The notes under the pieces are model-generated. The model saw only the letters and a list, made by a program, of their open reading frames with translations. It made no database searches and was not told the DNA's origin. From Mycolicibacterium malmesburyense (GTDB lineage Bacteria; Actinomycetota; Actinomycetes; Mycobacteriales; Mycobacteriaceae), in contig NZ_CVTB01000066.1 in assembly GCF_001050015.1 (NCBI RefSeq), positions 1 through 64,000 on the forward strand: 64,000 nt of DNA. Reading direction: 5' to 3'. The translations under genes were made by a program, and so were the position numbers. This document shows positions 8,922-17,408 of this stretch, piece by piece (within the stretch, counting starts at the first letter, position 1; each line of letters starts with the position of its first letter).

Positions 8922-9938
8922 GTGCACGTCGACGTGATGACCACTCCCCAGCCCCTTCTCCAGATCGGCGACCTGGCCCGTCGGACGCAGAGCGCGGGTT
9001 TCTCCGGATTGCTGTTCACCGAGACCGGCCGCACGCCGTACATGAACGCGGCAGTGGCCGCGGAGGCGGCGCCGGGATTGGAGTTGTCGACGGGGGTCGC
9101 GGTGGCGTTTCCGCGCAGCCCGTTCGTGACGGCGGCGACGGCGTGGGAGTTGCAGGAGGCGTCGGGCGGGCGTTTTCGCCTGGGGTTGGGCACGCAGGTG
9201 CGCACGCATGTGGTGCGGCGCTATGGGATGGAGTTCGAGCGTCCGGGTCCGCGGTTGCGCGATTACGTGCTGGCGGTGAAGGCGTGCTTCCACGCGTTCC
9301 GGACGGGCAAGTTGGAGCACCGCGGCGACTTTTACAGCCTGGACTTCATCACGCCGCAGTGGAGTGCGGGGCCGATCGACGCGCCGGACCCCAAGGTCGA
9401 CGTGGCGGCGGTGAATCCTTGGATGCTGCGGATGGCCGGCGAGGTCGCCGACGGGATCCACGTGCACCCGCTCGGCGAGCCCGGGTACATCGAGCGGCAT
9501 GTGATGCCGAATTTGGCTGAGGGGGCAGAGAAGTCGGGCCGCGCGGTCGACGACATCGCGGTGATCGTGCCGGTGATGACGATCGTCGGCGACAGCGACG
9601 AGGAGCGCCACCGCGAGCGCGAGTTGGTGCGCACGAGCATGAGCTTCTACGGCAGCACACCGAACTACGCCTTCATCTGGGACGAAGCGGGGTTCGAGGG
9701 GACGACGGCGCGAATCCGCGAGAAGCAGAAGGCCGGCGACTACAAGGGCATGGCCGAGCAGATCACCGACGAGCACATTGCGGTGTTCGCGACAGAGTCG
9801 ACGTGGGATGGGTTGGCGGACGCGCTGATCGAGAAGTACGGCCCGGTGGCGTCACGCCTGGTGCTGTACAACGCGCTGGCCGATCTTGACAGATTCGAGC
9901 GTTACGGCGAGGTGGCGCAGCGCATTTCGCAGCGCTGA
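8922..9938 (+). CDS. LLM-class F420-dependent oxidoreductase
   Basis: This is a luciferase-like TIM-barrel flavoprotein of 338 residues, of the mycobacterial group that uses coenzyme F420. Visible family features are AGFSGLLFTETGRTPYMNAAVAAEAAPGLELSTGVAVAFPRSPF (split here by the first two barrel strands), WELQEASGGRFRLGLGTQV, and a region near 155-170 ending in VAAVNPWMLRMAGEVADGIHVHPL. These correspond to the cofactor-phosphate side of the barrel. GTG 8922 is used here; an in-frame ATG lies at 8937. It diverges from the NO-reductase operon with 191 bp between starts. Its end abuts the convergent membrane gene, with one base between the stop codons. The substrate is unknown. Confidence 0.85.
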   Translation: MHVDVMTTPQPLLQIGDLARRTQSAGFSGLLFTETGRTPYMNAAVAAEAAPGLELSTGVAVAFPRSPFVTAATAWELQEASGGRFRLGLGTQVRTHVVRRYGMEFERPGPRLRDYVLAVKACFHAFRTGKLEHRGDFYSLDFITPQWSAGPIDAPDPKVDVAAVNPWMLRMAGEVADGIHVHPLGEPGYIERHVMPNLAEGAEKSGRAVDDIAVIVPVMTIVGDSDEERHRERELVRTSMSFYGSTPNYAFIWDEAGFEGTTARIREKQKAGDYKGMAEQITDEHIAVFATESTWDGLADALIEKYGPVASRLVLYNALADLDRFERYGEVAQRISQR

Positions 9939-9939
9939 T

Positions 9940-10293
9940 TCACCAGAGGACGGCGATGGCGGCGGCGGCGAACGACAGGACACCGATCGACCAGAACATC
10001 GCGCGCGGTATGGGGTTGCCGGTGCGCTTCTGACGGGCGCTGCCCATGCCGAGCAGTCCGCCGAGGATCACGAGGATGACGAGCTTGATGCCGATCTTCG
10101 GATAGTTCAGCTCGATGCCGGCGGGCCACGGCGCGGCGAGCGCGAGGCCGGTGAGCAGTGAGAGCAGCAGGCCATAGTCCATGGCGCGAGTGGTGCGGAA
10201 GCGCTGGGCCAGGGCTTCGGCGGCCCAGCCGCCGAACGTGATCGCGAAGCCGACGATGTGCAGCAGTACAACTACGTTGCGTAGTAGCTCCAT
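9940..10293 (-). CDS. four-helix membrane protein
   Basis: This 117-residue integral membrane protein has hydrophobic helices at about 6-24, 38-58, 68-86 and 98-116. A conserved His (VVVLLHIVGFAITFGG) lies in helix 1, and short basic loops (QRFRTTR, ARQKRTG) follow. The pattern resembles small actinobacterial CopD/DUF2269-like membrane proteins, some labelled 'Fe-S protein' without basis. The ATG at 10293 is preceded by AGCTCC-complementary sequence close to a GGAG box on the coding strand. It is convergent with the LLM oxidoreductase, so there is no sign that the two work together. The function is unknown. Confidence 0.65.
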   Translation of the reverse strand: MELLRNVVVLLHIVGFAITFGGWAAEALAQRFRTTRAMDYGLLLSLLTGLALAAPWPAGIELNYPKIGIKLVILVILGGLLGMGSARQKRTGNPIPRAMFWSIGVLSFAAAAIAVLW

Positions 10294-10399
10294 GGGAGGA
10301 GCTTAGCGTGCTGGTTGAGATTCTTCGTCGATATTTTGCTGCGTCGACCCCCAGCTGGGCGGTGTTAGTGTGCGGCTAACGGTAGAAAAGGGGGCCAAT

Positions 10400-10714
10400 G
10401 TGTCTGACGCGAACGACCCGCTGAAGGTCGATCCGGCCGAGCTGCGCATGGCCGCAGACCGGCTCGATGGCCAGGCCAGCGGATTTCGGTTGGCGCATCA
10501 GGCGGCGCACTCGCGGGCGGGCAGTGCGGTTCTTGGGTCGGGGTCGGCGGCTGCCGCGTTACCGAGGATGTTGGCTGCTTGGGAGGCCGACGGGACACGC
10601 TTTGCGGCGGACTTCGCCAAGCACGCGCGGGGACATCGCGAGGCGGCCGATAGTTATGTGCGCACCGACGCCGGCGGCGCCGAGGGGATCGAGAACGCCG
10701 GACCTGCGATGTGA
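10400..10714 (+). CDS. EspC-like (DUF2580/WXG100-like) T7SS partner protein
   Basis: This is a small helical-hairpin protein of 104 residues in the ESX secretion-associated EspC/DUF2580 style. It begins LKVDPAELRMAADRLDGQA, has a Gly/Ser/Ala turn mid-way, and continues with a second helix containing LPRMLAAWEADGTRFAADFAKHARGHREAADSY (in two pieces). GTG 10400 is chosen because it follows AGAAAAGGGGG and gives the usual family length; the ATG at 10398 is out of frame. The toxin gene starts 9 bp after its stop. In such cassettes the small protein usually forms a heterodimer with the N-terminal helical domain of the large effector and carries it to an ESX machine. No ESX core genes are in the window, so secretion would be in trans. 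Confidence 0.8.
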   Translation: MSDANDPLKVDPAELRMAADRLDGQASGFRLAHQAAHSRAGSAVLGSGSAAAALPRMLAAWEADGTRFAADFAKHARGHREAADSYVRTDAGGAEGIENAGPAM

Positions 10715-10723
10715 GATGAGGGC

Positions 10724-12469
10724 ATGGCGCTGAACCTCGGGGAGCTCAAACAGTGGCCGCCCGAGATCGCCGATCTGGCCCAGGCAGCACGCGAGGCCGC
10801 GAACAATCACACCGTCTCGGCCGAGTTCTATCGTTCGCTGATCGCGGTGTCGACCTGGGAGGGCCAGGGCGCGCAGGCGGCTAAATCGGCGATGACGGCC
10901 ACGGCTGCCGATCACGACGAGGTGGCCGATCATGTCGGTGGGGCGGCGAGCCGGATGGAGAACGTCCACCGCGACGCGGAGGCCCTCGCCGAAACGATCA
11001 AGCGCATCCTCGACGATGCCGCGGCGCAACCGGCGGTGGGCATCGACGAGTCCACGAACCAGGTGATCCCGCCCGATACCAGTCACATGACGGAGGAGTA
11101 TGCCGCGCAAGTGGCGGCCAAGGTCACCGACCTTCGCGGGCGGATTGCGGATGCGCTCGCTGACGGGGCGCGGATCGACACCGAACTGGCGGGTGCGATC
11201 ACCACGGCCGGCGGTGATCGGGTGGTGAAGACGGCGGGGTCGCTGGAGGAGATGCTGCTGCCGGCGACGGGCGAACGGCGTGACGGATCGAAGCCCGACG
11301 AACAGTCGTCGACACCGAAGAATCTCGATGAAGCACTGGACCGCATCGCCGAACCCGGTCGACCGGCGCAGCCGGTGCCATTGGACCCGGCGAAGATAGA
11401 GGAATTCAAGAGTCTCGCGCGCGAGACGATGTTGCGCAGCGGGGTGCCGCCCGAGCAGATTGAACAGCGGCTTGACGCGATGGTCGCGGCGGCGCACAAG
11501 CCGCTGCCCACATACAAGCCGTCCGAACGCGATGCGTCGCCTCCGCCGAAGCCGAGCTTCGAGGACGGTTTCGCCGACGGTTGGTTCGGCACTGAAGAGA
11601 GCATCAAAGATCTCATCGGGGCGAACGGCTTTGAGGACTTGAAAGAGTCGTGGACTGACTTGGCCAAGGGCGCCTGGCACCGGGTGACGAACCCGATCGA
11701 CTCGGTGAAGGAGGACCTCGAGCACCTGACGAAATACCCCGGGCATTACTTGGGTGAGGTCGCCGGCAGTACGGCCCTCACCGCTCCCGGCGCGGCGTTT
11801 GGCGGCGAAGCCGCTCTCGCGGCCCGCGCTGCGATCCCCGATGACGTCATCGACATGCCAAGTCACACAGGCACAGTCGAGCACTCGACTCCGCTTGCCG
11901 ATCTTCCGAGTCACTCAGAGGCACCAGTGGCGAGCGGTCATCCGCCCCTGCCGCTGGGCGATTCGGGCTACTCACGTGATGCGCCTCTCGTTGCCTCGAA
12001 CCTGAACGAAGCGTTCGTGAATGGAAGCCCGACGACAGACCTTGCTCGCGAGGTCGCCGCGCTTTCGACGCACCAGATCGCGGGTCCGAGCCCCGACATG
12101 GGCAGCGCAAACCGAGTAGTACTGGGCCAGTGGGAGGGCCAAGATGGCGGGTACATCGGGGAGGCGAGGAACAACGGCGGGATCTACTTCGATACGGGCG
12201 ACGCAACATGGGATGCCATGTCGAATGGACTAACAAAGCAGCAGACGACGGACTTAGGCTGGCGGGTCAACGAAGAGTTCCTGCGTACACAGCTGGAGAA
12301 CGGAGTCCCAAGAATCGAATACATCTTAGGCAGCAAGTACTCCTCGTTAGAGGATGTACTGCTGGAGCGACAGGGCTCCTTCTCGGCGATGGAGATCGAG
12401 TTCCTTACGGAGAACGCGGCGACCTATGGCTATACACGCGTCGGAAACACCTGGATAAAGGACCTTTGA
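10724..12469 (+). CDS. T7SS polymorphic toxin with N-terminal WXG-like domain and variable C-terminal toxin domain
   Basis: This large effector has 581 residues. Residues 1-100 form a WXG100-like helical hairpin (LGELKQWPPEIADLAQAAREA...VSTWEGQGAQAAKSAMTATAADHDEVADH, split here). A helical and Pro-rich linker follows (about 110-290), then a segment with GFADGWFGTEESIKDL and an Ala/Gly-rich stretch near 345-370. The last about 120 residues from NRVVLGQWEG (residue 462) form a compact domain: GGIYFDTGDATWDAM, WRVNEEFLRTQLENGVPRI, then a Tyr-rich end YGYTRVGNTWIKDL. I recall this end as a recurring toxin tip but cannot name its activity. The GC content and codon use of the tip are lower than in the N-terminal part, as expected for an exchanged module. 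The adjacent immunity-like genes support the toxin reading. Confidence 0.78.
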   Translation: MALNLGELKQWPPEIADLAQAAREAANNHTVSAEFYRSLIAVSTWEGQGAQAAKSAMTATAADHDEVADHVGGAASRMENVHRDAEALAETIKRILDDAAAQPAVGIDESTNQVIPPDTSHMTEEYAAQVAAKVTDLRGRIADALADGARIDTELAGAITTAGGDRVVKTAGSLEEMLLPATGERRDGSKPDEQSSTPKNLDEALDRIAEPGRPAQPVPLDPAKIEEFKSLARETMLRSGVPPEQIEQRLDAMVAAAHKPLPTYKPSERDASPPPKPSFEDGFADGWFGTEESIKDLIGANGFEDLKESWTDLAKGAWHRVTNPIDSVKEDLEHLTKYPGHYLGEVAGSTALTAPGAAFGGEAALAARAAIPDDVIDMPSHTGTVEHSTPLADLPSHSEAPVASGHPPLPLGDSGYSRDAPLVASNLNEAFVNGSPTTDLAREVAALSTHQIAGPSPDMGSANRVVLGQWEGQDGGYIGEARNNGGIYFDTGDATWDAMSNGLTKQQTTDLGWRVNEEFLRTQLENGVPRIEYILGSKYSSLEDVLLERQGSFSAMEIEFLTENAATYGYTRVGNTWIKDL

Positions 12470-12470
12470 C

Positions 12471-12917
12471 GTGACAGAGACCTTCTCAGAGGAAGTGCAG
12501 TCGATCGTTGGCCCTCTGCTGGTCAGCCTCGGATTTCGCTTGGACGCAGTCGACAATAATGTCGATGAGGGCGGGCGCCAGGGCGTAGCAGTCTTCTACC
12601 GGTCGGATGATTGCAAGATCCAGATTTACTGGTCAGCACGCGAACGTGAGATCAATGCAATGATCGCCCCGGTTGAAGCGCCGAATGAGCATGGCTTATA
12701 TGACCGGTCTTCGTTGTGGCACTATCTAACTGAGTTCGTTGAGCGGCCGAATCTGCCTCTTGAAGAGTTGGTGCCACTCTTGAAAGCCGAGCGAGCCAAC
12801 TTCGAATCAGACACGAAGTGGCTGACGTGGCTACGCGATCGGATCTCGCAGAACTTTGAAAAAGCACGGGCCGGCGTGCTCGCGCTGGACGGCACTGAAG
12901 ACGACCACGATCGCTGA
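12471..12917 (+). CDS. putative immunity protein 1 for the T7SS toxin
   Basis: This acidic, soluble alpha/beta protein of 148 residues starts at GTG 12471, one base after the toxin stop codon. It shows no signal or membrane helix, which fits a cytosolic inhibitor. Its sequence pattern (SIVGPLLVSLGFRLDAVDNNVDEGG...VFYRSDDCKIQIYWSAREREINAMIAP...LWHYLTEF) is repeated in the next gene and in a broken third copy, so this is a small tandem family. The immunity function is inferred from position, charge and tandem copies; no catalytic motif is visible. Confidence 0.7.
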   Translation: MTETFSEEVQSIVGPLLVSLGFRLDAVDNNVDEGGRQGVAVFYRSDDCKIQIYWSAREREINAMIAPVEAPNEHGLYDRSSLWHYLTEFVERPNLPLEELVPLLKAERANFESDTKWLTWLRDRISQNFEKARAGVLALDGTEDDHDR

Positions 12918-13006
12918 ATTCCGATGGCAGAGACGAGGGTCAATGAGAGAACCCCATTTCTGTAGAGATACGTGGGAATTGACCCCAAAGGGACAAGGAC
13001 GAGTGG

Positions 13007-13444
13007 ATGGACGACGGCTTCTCGAATCACGTGCAGAACATCGTCGGACCTCTGCTGTGCGAGCTCGGCTTCAGACTTGATGGCGTCGACCTTGACGTCG
13101 ACGAGGGCGATAGGCCGGGCGCTGTTGTCTATTACCGATCAGCAGACTGCAAGATACAGATCTACCAATCCTCACGCGAGGGAAGCGTGAATTGCATGAT
13201 TGCCCCGATCAGCACGCCAAACGAATTTGGGCCTCACGACCGGTCGCTCAGCTGGCAATACCTCACGAAATTTGTGTCCATGCCTGAGACGCGTCTAGAG
13301 GAGTTGGTTGAATCTGTTAGCTTCGAGCCGAAGACGACAGTTGATCAATTGCGTTGGGTCCGAGACTCTATCGCCGAACACTTTGAAGCGGCCCGCGCCG
13401 GTGTGCTTGCACTACACAGCGAATCAGACGAGCATGACGGCTGA
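13007..13444 (+). CDS. putative immunity protein 2 (paralogue of the preceding gene)
   Basis: This 145-residue paralogue of the gene ending at 12917 shares the blocks IVGPLLCELGFRLDGVD, VDEGDRPGAVVYYRSADCKIQIYQSSREG and FEAARAGVLAL. The spacer between the two genes is 89 bp. ATG 13007 lies after GGACGAGTG. Its divergence is concentrated in the central and C-terminal helices, where specificity for different toxin tips would be expected. It could protect against a related toxin no longer encoded here (an orphan immunity gene) or back up the first copy. Confidence 0.68.
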   Translation: MDDGFSNHVQNIVGPLLCELGFRLDGVDLDVDEGDRPGAVVYYRSADCKIQIYQSSREGSVNCMIAPISTPNEFGPHDRSLSWQYLTKFVSMPETRLEELVESVSFEPKTTVDQLRWVRDSIAEHFEAARAGVLALHSESDEHDG

Positions 13445-13513
13445 ACGTCGACGAGTCCGAGGCGCTGGTCGAAGGGATTTTATGGGCTCGAGCATTCGGT
13501 CAAGGCCAGGGCG

Positions 13514-13775
13514 ATGACGGACAGAGAGAGTCCATTCGCTGACATCGAGAAGTACCTTGGGCCGGCGCTATCGCGGCGCGGATTCACGCTCGATGCAACA
13601 GAGCCCGACATCGTTTACGGGGAGCGCCGCGCGTGGGCGGTTTACTACCGCGGAGAAGATTGCAGGCCCAAGTCTGTTGGTCGGCGCGAGAGGGAGGAGT
13701 CGATTTCATGCTGGCGCCTCGCGACGCACCGATTGAACTTGGCATAATCAACAATCAAAGAAGTGGCGATACCTT
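13514..13775 (+). pseudogene. third immunity-gene copy, frameshifted and truncated
   Basis: The first 50 codons from ATG 13514 align with both intact paralogues (YLGPALSRRGFTLDATEPDIVYGERRAWAVYYRGEDC, read in two halves). At about 13664 one base is missing. Restoring it gives CKAQVCWSAREGGVDFMLAPRDAPIELG in the next frame, matching the SAREREINAMIAPVEAPNEHG block of paralogue 1. Similarity then fades near 13770 (a W-R-Y-L block needs a further frame change), where TetR-like sequence begins. The copy is therefore inactive. Its decay argues that the matching toxin tip has been lost from this locus. Confidence 0.72.
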
Positions 13776-14290
13776 CTGTCGCTCAGCGAGTCTGGTCACC
13801 GCCGCGACCGGTTTGAACCGGCGCAGCATCTACGCGAATTCGGTCCAAGGAGGAGCTTTTCGCGCGAGCGATGCGGCGATACCTGGCTGGGCCGAGCAGC
13901 TACACGGCCGACGCGCTGACCCGGCCGACGGCCCGCGAGGTCGCCGAGGCGATGGTGCACGGTGCGGCCGACGCGGTCAGCGGTGAGGTGCCCGGGTGCC
14001 TGACCGTCGGCGAGGCACCGGGACTGGCGGAGTGGCGGGAGGCGACCGTGCATGCCCTCGCCGACCGATTCGCGACAGCGGTGGCCGACGGAGAGCTACC
14101 GGAAGTCGACACTCAGACATTGGCACGCTGGATCGCGGCGGTGTGCCAGGGGATCGCGATCCAGGCGCGAAGCGGGGCCGACCGGGCCGAACTGCACGCC
14201 ATCGCGGACCTCGCGTTGACGGGCTGGCCGTCTACGCCGAAGGCACACCCAGCCGATGCGCCAAATCCGGCCCGCCCACCTCGCGGATGA
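13776..14290 (+). pseudogene. TetR-family regulator remnant, DNA-binding domain broken
   Basis: From 13871 an open frame of 139 codons reads as the ligand-binding C-terminal domain of a TetR regulator (MRRYLAGPSSYTADAL, ADRFATAVADGELPEVDTQTLARWIAAVCQGIAIQARSGA in pieces). Just upstream, two frames together give the second half of a TetR helix-turn-helix. The first reads SLVTAATGLNRRSIYAN up to about 13839; the other reads SKEELFARAMRRYL from about 13844. About two bases are missing near 13840. The first helix of the HTH is absent, replaced by the immunity pseudogene. A truncated product lacking DNA binding could still be made from ATG 13871. The end overlaps the convergent helicase gene by 59 bp. 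Confidence 0.7.
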
Positions 14291-15890
14291 AGTCGGGTTC
14301 GCCGCACACCACAAGTCGGTCACGCGCCCGCGACAGCCCGACGTAGAGGCGTTCGCGGGAGCGCTCGAACTGGCTCGAATCGTTGACCACCAGGACCACC
14401 GCCCGCCGCTCGAGTCCCTTGAAGCCGAGCACGTGGCCGTAGAACACCTGGTCGGCATCCCAGAAGCTGTCCCAGTACGCCTTGTGGCCGGCCTTCTGAC
14501 GCTCGGCCTGCTCGGGATGCCGGCTGCCCGTCGTCAACAACGCGAGATCCTCAGGGCGCCAACCCTCTTCGAGGAGCGCCTCGATCTGATCGTCGCCGAC
14601 GTCCAGCGCATCCTCACGGCTGCAGGCGACGAACTCCACCGCAGGCCCCTCACCGCCGAGAAACCGCATCGGGTGGTCGACGAGCGGTTGGAACGCATTC
14701 GCGATCTGGCGGGTGTTGCGCAGGTTGTGATCCAGAATCAGCGGCACCAACGGCACCGGCGGGGACCCGTAGCGATTGAAGACGCGCTGCCCCTCATCGG
14801 TGAACACGTACAGCCCGCCCTCGTCGGGATCCTTCAGCGCGATCAGCAACGGCTCCCACCAGGAGTCGGCGAAGTCCTGCGCCTCATCGACGACGATGGA
14901 ATCGAAGCGATGCCCGGTGTCCAATTGCGTTGCCAGCTCGGCCATTTGCTCCGGCAGATCGTGCTCCCAGAACTTCACCGTCTCCTCGGTACGCAGCGAC
15001 TCGTCGGGTCCCTCCGGTGCGCCCCACTGCACGCCGAGGGCATGGAACTCGCCGACGTAGCCGGGACGTTGCCGCCGCGGCCAGGCAGCCGTGATGCGTT
15101 CGAGGTACGACGCGAGTCCGTGGGAGTAGCACACCAGGGCGACGCGCTGACCCCGCTGCGCCAGTCGTCGGGCCTGTTCCATCGCGAGGAACGTCTTGCC
15201 GCTGCCCGCACCGCCGCGGACCTCAATGCGGTTGAGCAAGCGGGTGGCGTCGAGAATGACGGCCTGATGCTCGGTGAGCGCGTCGGCCGCATCCTCGTTG
15301 TCCAGCGCCCGAGCGACGACGTCGCGTTGCGGCAGTCCTCGCCCGCTCAGCGCGGTGACGATCTGGTCGATGCCGTCCCGGTTGAGCAGCGGACGGTTGA
15401 GTTCCTGGCTGACGAGGACGTGACGCAGTTTGCCGTCGAGGTCCTTGAGATCGTTGCGGTCGATGACCTTCCAGCGCGGGCAGTCCGACAGAGCGAAGTC
15501 ATCGGGAAGCTCGGTGTTGGGCAACACGACGACGTGGTCCCAGCGCAGTCGGCCCTGCGTCCAGCGCGGGTCCTTTTCGATGTAGTCGCGCAACGCGTAG
15601 CAGGCTTCGCGGGCCTGGCGGACGGGTTCGATGGTGCACTCGCGCCCGCCGCGCTTCTGACGCCAGTTCACGCCGTCGTGCCAGACCTCGCCACCCTTGA
15701 CCTCCAGGCACGCGATGCCGGCTCCTTCGATGCCGACGACGAAGTCGACCTCGTGGTCCTTGAGGTGGTCGGTGACGCGCTGACCGGCAATGACGAGGTC
15801 GTTGGGCTGGAGTTGCTCGACGAGGGCCTGGTAGACGCGACGCTCGGCACGATTGGCCAGCCGCGGAGTGTCGGTAGGGGTGATCGTCAT
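14232..15890 (-). CDS. NERD-domain nuclease fused to UvrD-like SF1 helicase
   Basis: This 552-residue fusion starts with a NERD domain (about 12-125) of the PD-(D/E)xK type, with the acidic VDFVVGIEGAG and LEVKGG positions. The helicase follows: Walker A GGAGSGKTF near 225, Walker B VVDEAQDF near 332, a UvrD-like LDHNLRNTRQIA, and the C-terminal motif LYVGLSRARDRLVV near 517. Only the shorter 1A/2A core of UvrD is present. Such NERD-helicases are found in both core and defence settings, and the biological role of this subgroup is not established. ATG 15890 is the only sensible start. It stands alone, convergent with the TetR remnant. Confidence 0.85.
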   Translation of the reverse strand: MTITPTDTPRLANRAERRVYQALVEQLQPNDLVIAGQRVTDHLKDHEVDFVVGIEGAGIACLEVKGGEVWHDGVNWRQKRGGRECTIEPVRQAREACYALRDYIEKDPRWTQGRLRWDHVVVLPNTELPDDFALSDCPRWKVIDRNDLKDLDGKLRHVLVSQELNRPLLNRDGIDQIVTALSGRGLPQRDVVARALDNEDAADALTEHQAVILDATRLLNRIEVRGGAGSGKTFLAMEQARRLAQRGQRVALVCYSHGLASYLERITAAWPRRQRPGYVGEFHALGVQWGAPEGPDESLRTEETVKFWEHDLPEQMAELATQLDTGHRFDSIVVDEAQDFADSWWEPLLIALKDPDEGGLYVFTDEGQRVFNRYGSPPVPLVPLILDHNLRNTRQIANAFQPLVDHPMRFLGGEGPAVEFVACSREDALDVGDDQIEALLEEGWRPEDLALLTTGSRHPEQAERQKAGHKAYWDSFWDADQVFYGHVLGFKGLERRAVVLVVNDSSQFERSRERLYVGLSRARDRLVVCGEPDFIREVGGPDLAHRLGVPSA

Positions 15891-16059
15891 CGACGCGTCC
15901 CCACCGTGCCTCGATGCAACCCCTGCATGTCGAACCCCTCCCCCATGAACTTGGTTCGATGTTAGCCACGGGGTCCATCACGCCGGGGTGAAGCCGGTGA
16001 CGCGGATTTGTCGGAGCGCCGGTTTATGGTCACCCACAAGCGCTAATCAAGGGGGGATC

Positions 16060-16401
16060 ATGCGTGGACGTGGGGTAGTCGCGGGCGCGCTCGCGGTCTG
16101 CGGAGCCGTGTTGTTGTCGAGTCCGGCACGCGCCGATCAGTACGACTTCATCGCTCAGCTCGACAACATGGGCGTCTACTACAGCTCGATGATCGACATG
16201 ATCGACATCGGTAAGGAGCTCTGTCACGAGCTTCGCTTCGGGGCGCTGCCGCCGGCGGTCCTGGGCAAGCTGCAGCGAACGGGGTTCGCACCGGCCGAGT
16301 CGGCGATCGTGCTGCTGTCGGCGGTGAACACGATGTGCCTGGACGCCAAGCCGGCGGTCGTCGAATGGGCACGTGAGATCGGCTACACGCAGCCGCTGTA
16401 G
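16060..16401 (+). CDS. secreted DUF732 protein
   Basis: This 113-residue exported protein has a signal peptide (RGRGVVAGALAVCGAVLLSSPARA, split by a basic start and hydrophobic core) with predicted cleavage after ARA. The mature part is the DUF732 domain, with its conserved spacing of two cysteines (GKELCHELRFG ... VNTMCLDAK) likely forming a disulfide. DUF732 proteins are numerous small secreted proteins of mycobacteria with no known function. ATG 16060 follows AAGGGGGGATC, an excellent ribosome site; the longer frame from 15988 has none. No operon partner is evident. Confidence 0.85.
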   Translation: MRGRGVVAGALAVCGAVLLSSPARADQYDFIAQLDNMGVYYSSMIDMIDIGKELCHELRFGALPPAVLGKLQRTGFAPAESAIVLLSAVNTMCLDAKPAVVEWAREIGYTQPL

Positions 16402-16439
16402 GTGCTCGAGATGTTCGCCAAAGTGGACGGGCGGTCGTG

Positions 16440-17408
16440 ATGGCAAGCCGCGGTTCGGATTCCGGTGGAGTGGCCGGTGTCTTCGGCGTGCTGATCCTGA
16501 TCTGGGTGGTCATCACCTACTACTGGATCATCATCGGCGTCGGCGTGGCGATCGGGCTGTTCTTCGCGGTTCGGGCGCTTATCCGTCGCGAGCAGGAGCG
16601 TCGGCTGGCGGCCGCCCGCGACGCCGAAATCCTGGCTCACCGCGCAGACCGTCAACATCGGTGGGCGCAGCTCGGTGACGGCAGGGGTATTTACGGGGTC
16701 GAAGGGGCCGAGTTGATGCGGTCGATCTCATCCCTGCCAACCCCGCCGGGCGAGACGCCTGGCGAGGACGAAACTTTCGCTGCGATCGCCCTCACCGCCG
16801 AAGACCTCGACGTGCTGTTGGACAAGAAACCAAGGGCGTGGCCGTGGGCGGTCTTCGTATCGGTCCTACTCCAACGTCTCGCCAACGTGAAACCGCGTCT
16901 GCGCGATATCGACCTGCGCTATACAGCAATGCCGGCCCGGTACGCGCGAAACGGTCGAGAGGTGGCCGGGCTCGTCGGAGACTGTATGGACGACTTCTAT
17001 GAGGTCGCCGGCCGACTCGAATTATTCATGCAGTCACCAGCGTTCATGGGCGTGTTCGGCGACGGCGACGACGACAGCACCGCCGATGCCGACGGCATCG
17101 TGCACGTCGCCAATCGACTGATGGACTTCCACGAGCGGTTTGTGGTTCTGGCGGAGCGATGCCGCGACGCCAACGTGCCTGCGGCGTACACGGGGCTGCT
17201 GCAGGACTGTTCGATGCTGATGGACATCCCACTCGACGGGTTTCGGGTGTTCATCGACGAACTAGTGCATCTCGTCGAGGAGATGCCTTCGGTACTGCGC
17301 TACGCCCCAGGCGATGTCGACTTCGGGTCGATCACGCTCGAGATGGTCGCCGACGAACGGCTCATCAAGCGAATCGCGAAACAGGTGCGCGCAGCGGCGA
17401 AGAGTTAA
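16440..17408 (+). CDS. membrane-anchored hypothetical protein
   Basis: This protein of about 322 residues is of unknown function. A Gly/Ser-rich start is followed by one long or two short hydrophobic helices (about 12-48), then a basic stretch (RRREQERRL-like) and a large cytosolic helical domain. That domain ends in an acidic region (GDGDDDSTADADG) and helices with regular Leu/Val spacing. GTG 16437 and ATG 16440 are adjacent possible starts. It lies 38 bp after the DUF732 gene on the same strand, so co-transcription is possible. The next gene (DUF4407) is convergent and overlaps its end by 4 bp. Confidence 0.65.
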   Translation: MASRGSDSGGVAGVFGVLILIWVVITYYWIIIGVGVAIGLFFAVRALIRREQERRLAAARDAEILAHRADRQHRWAQLGDGRGIYGVEGAELMRSISSLPTPPGETPGEDETFAAIALTAEDLDVLLDKKPRAWPWAVFVSVLLQRLANVKPRLRDIDLRYTAMPARYARNGREVAGLVGDCMDDFYEVAGRLELFMQSPAFMGVFGDGDDDSTADADGIVHVANRLMDFHERFVVLAERCRDANVPAAYTGLLQDCSMLMDIPLDGFRVFIDELVHLVEEMPSVLRYAPGDVDFGSITLEMVADERLIKRIAKQVRAAAKS

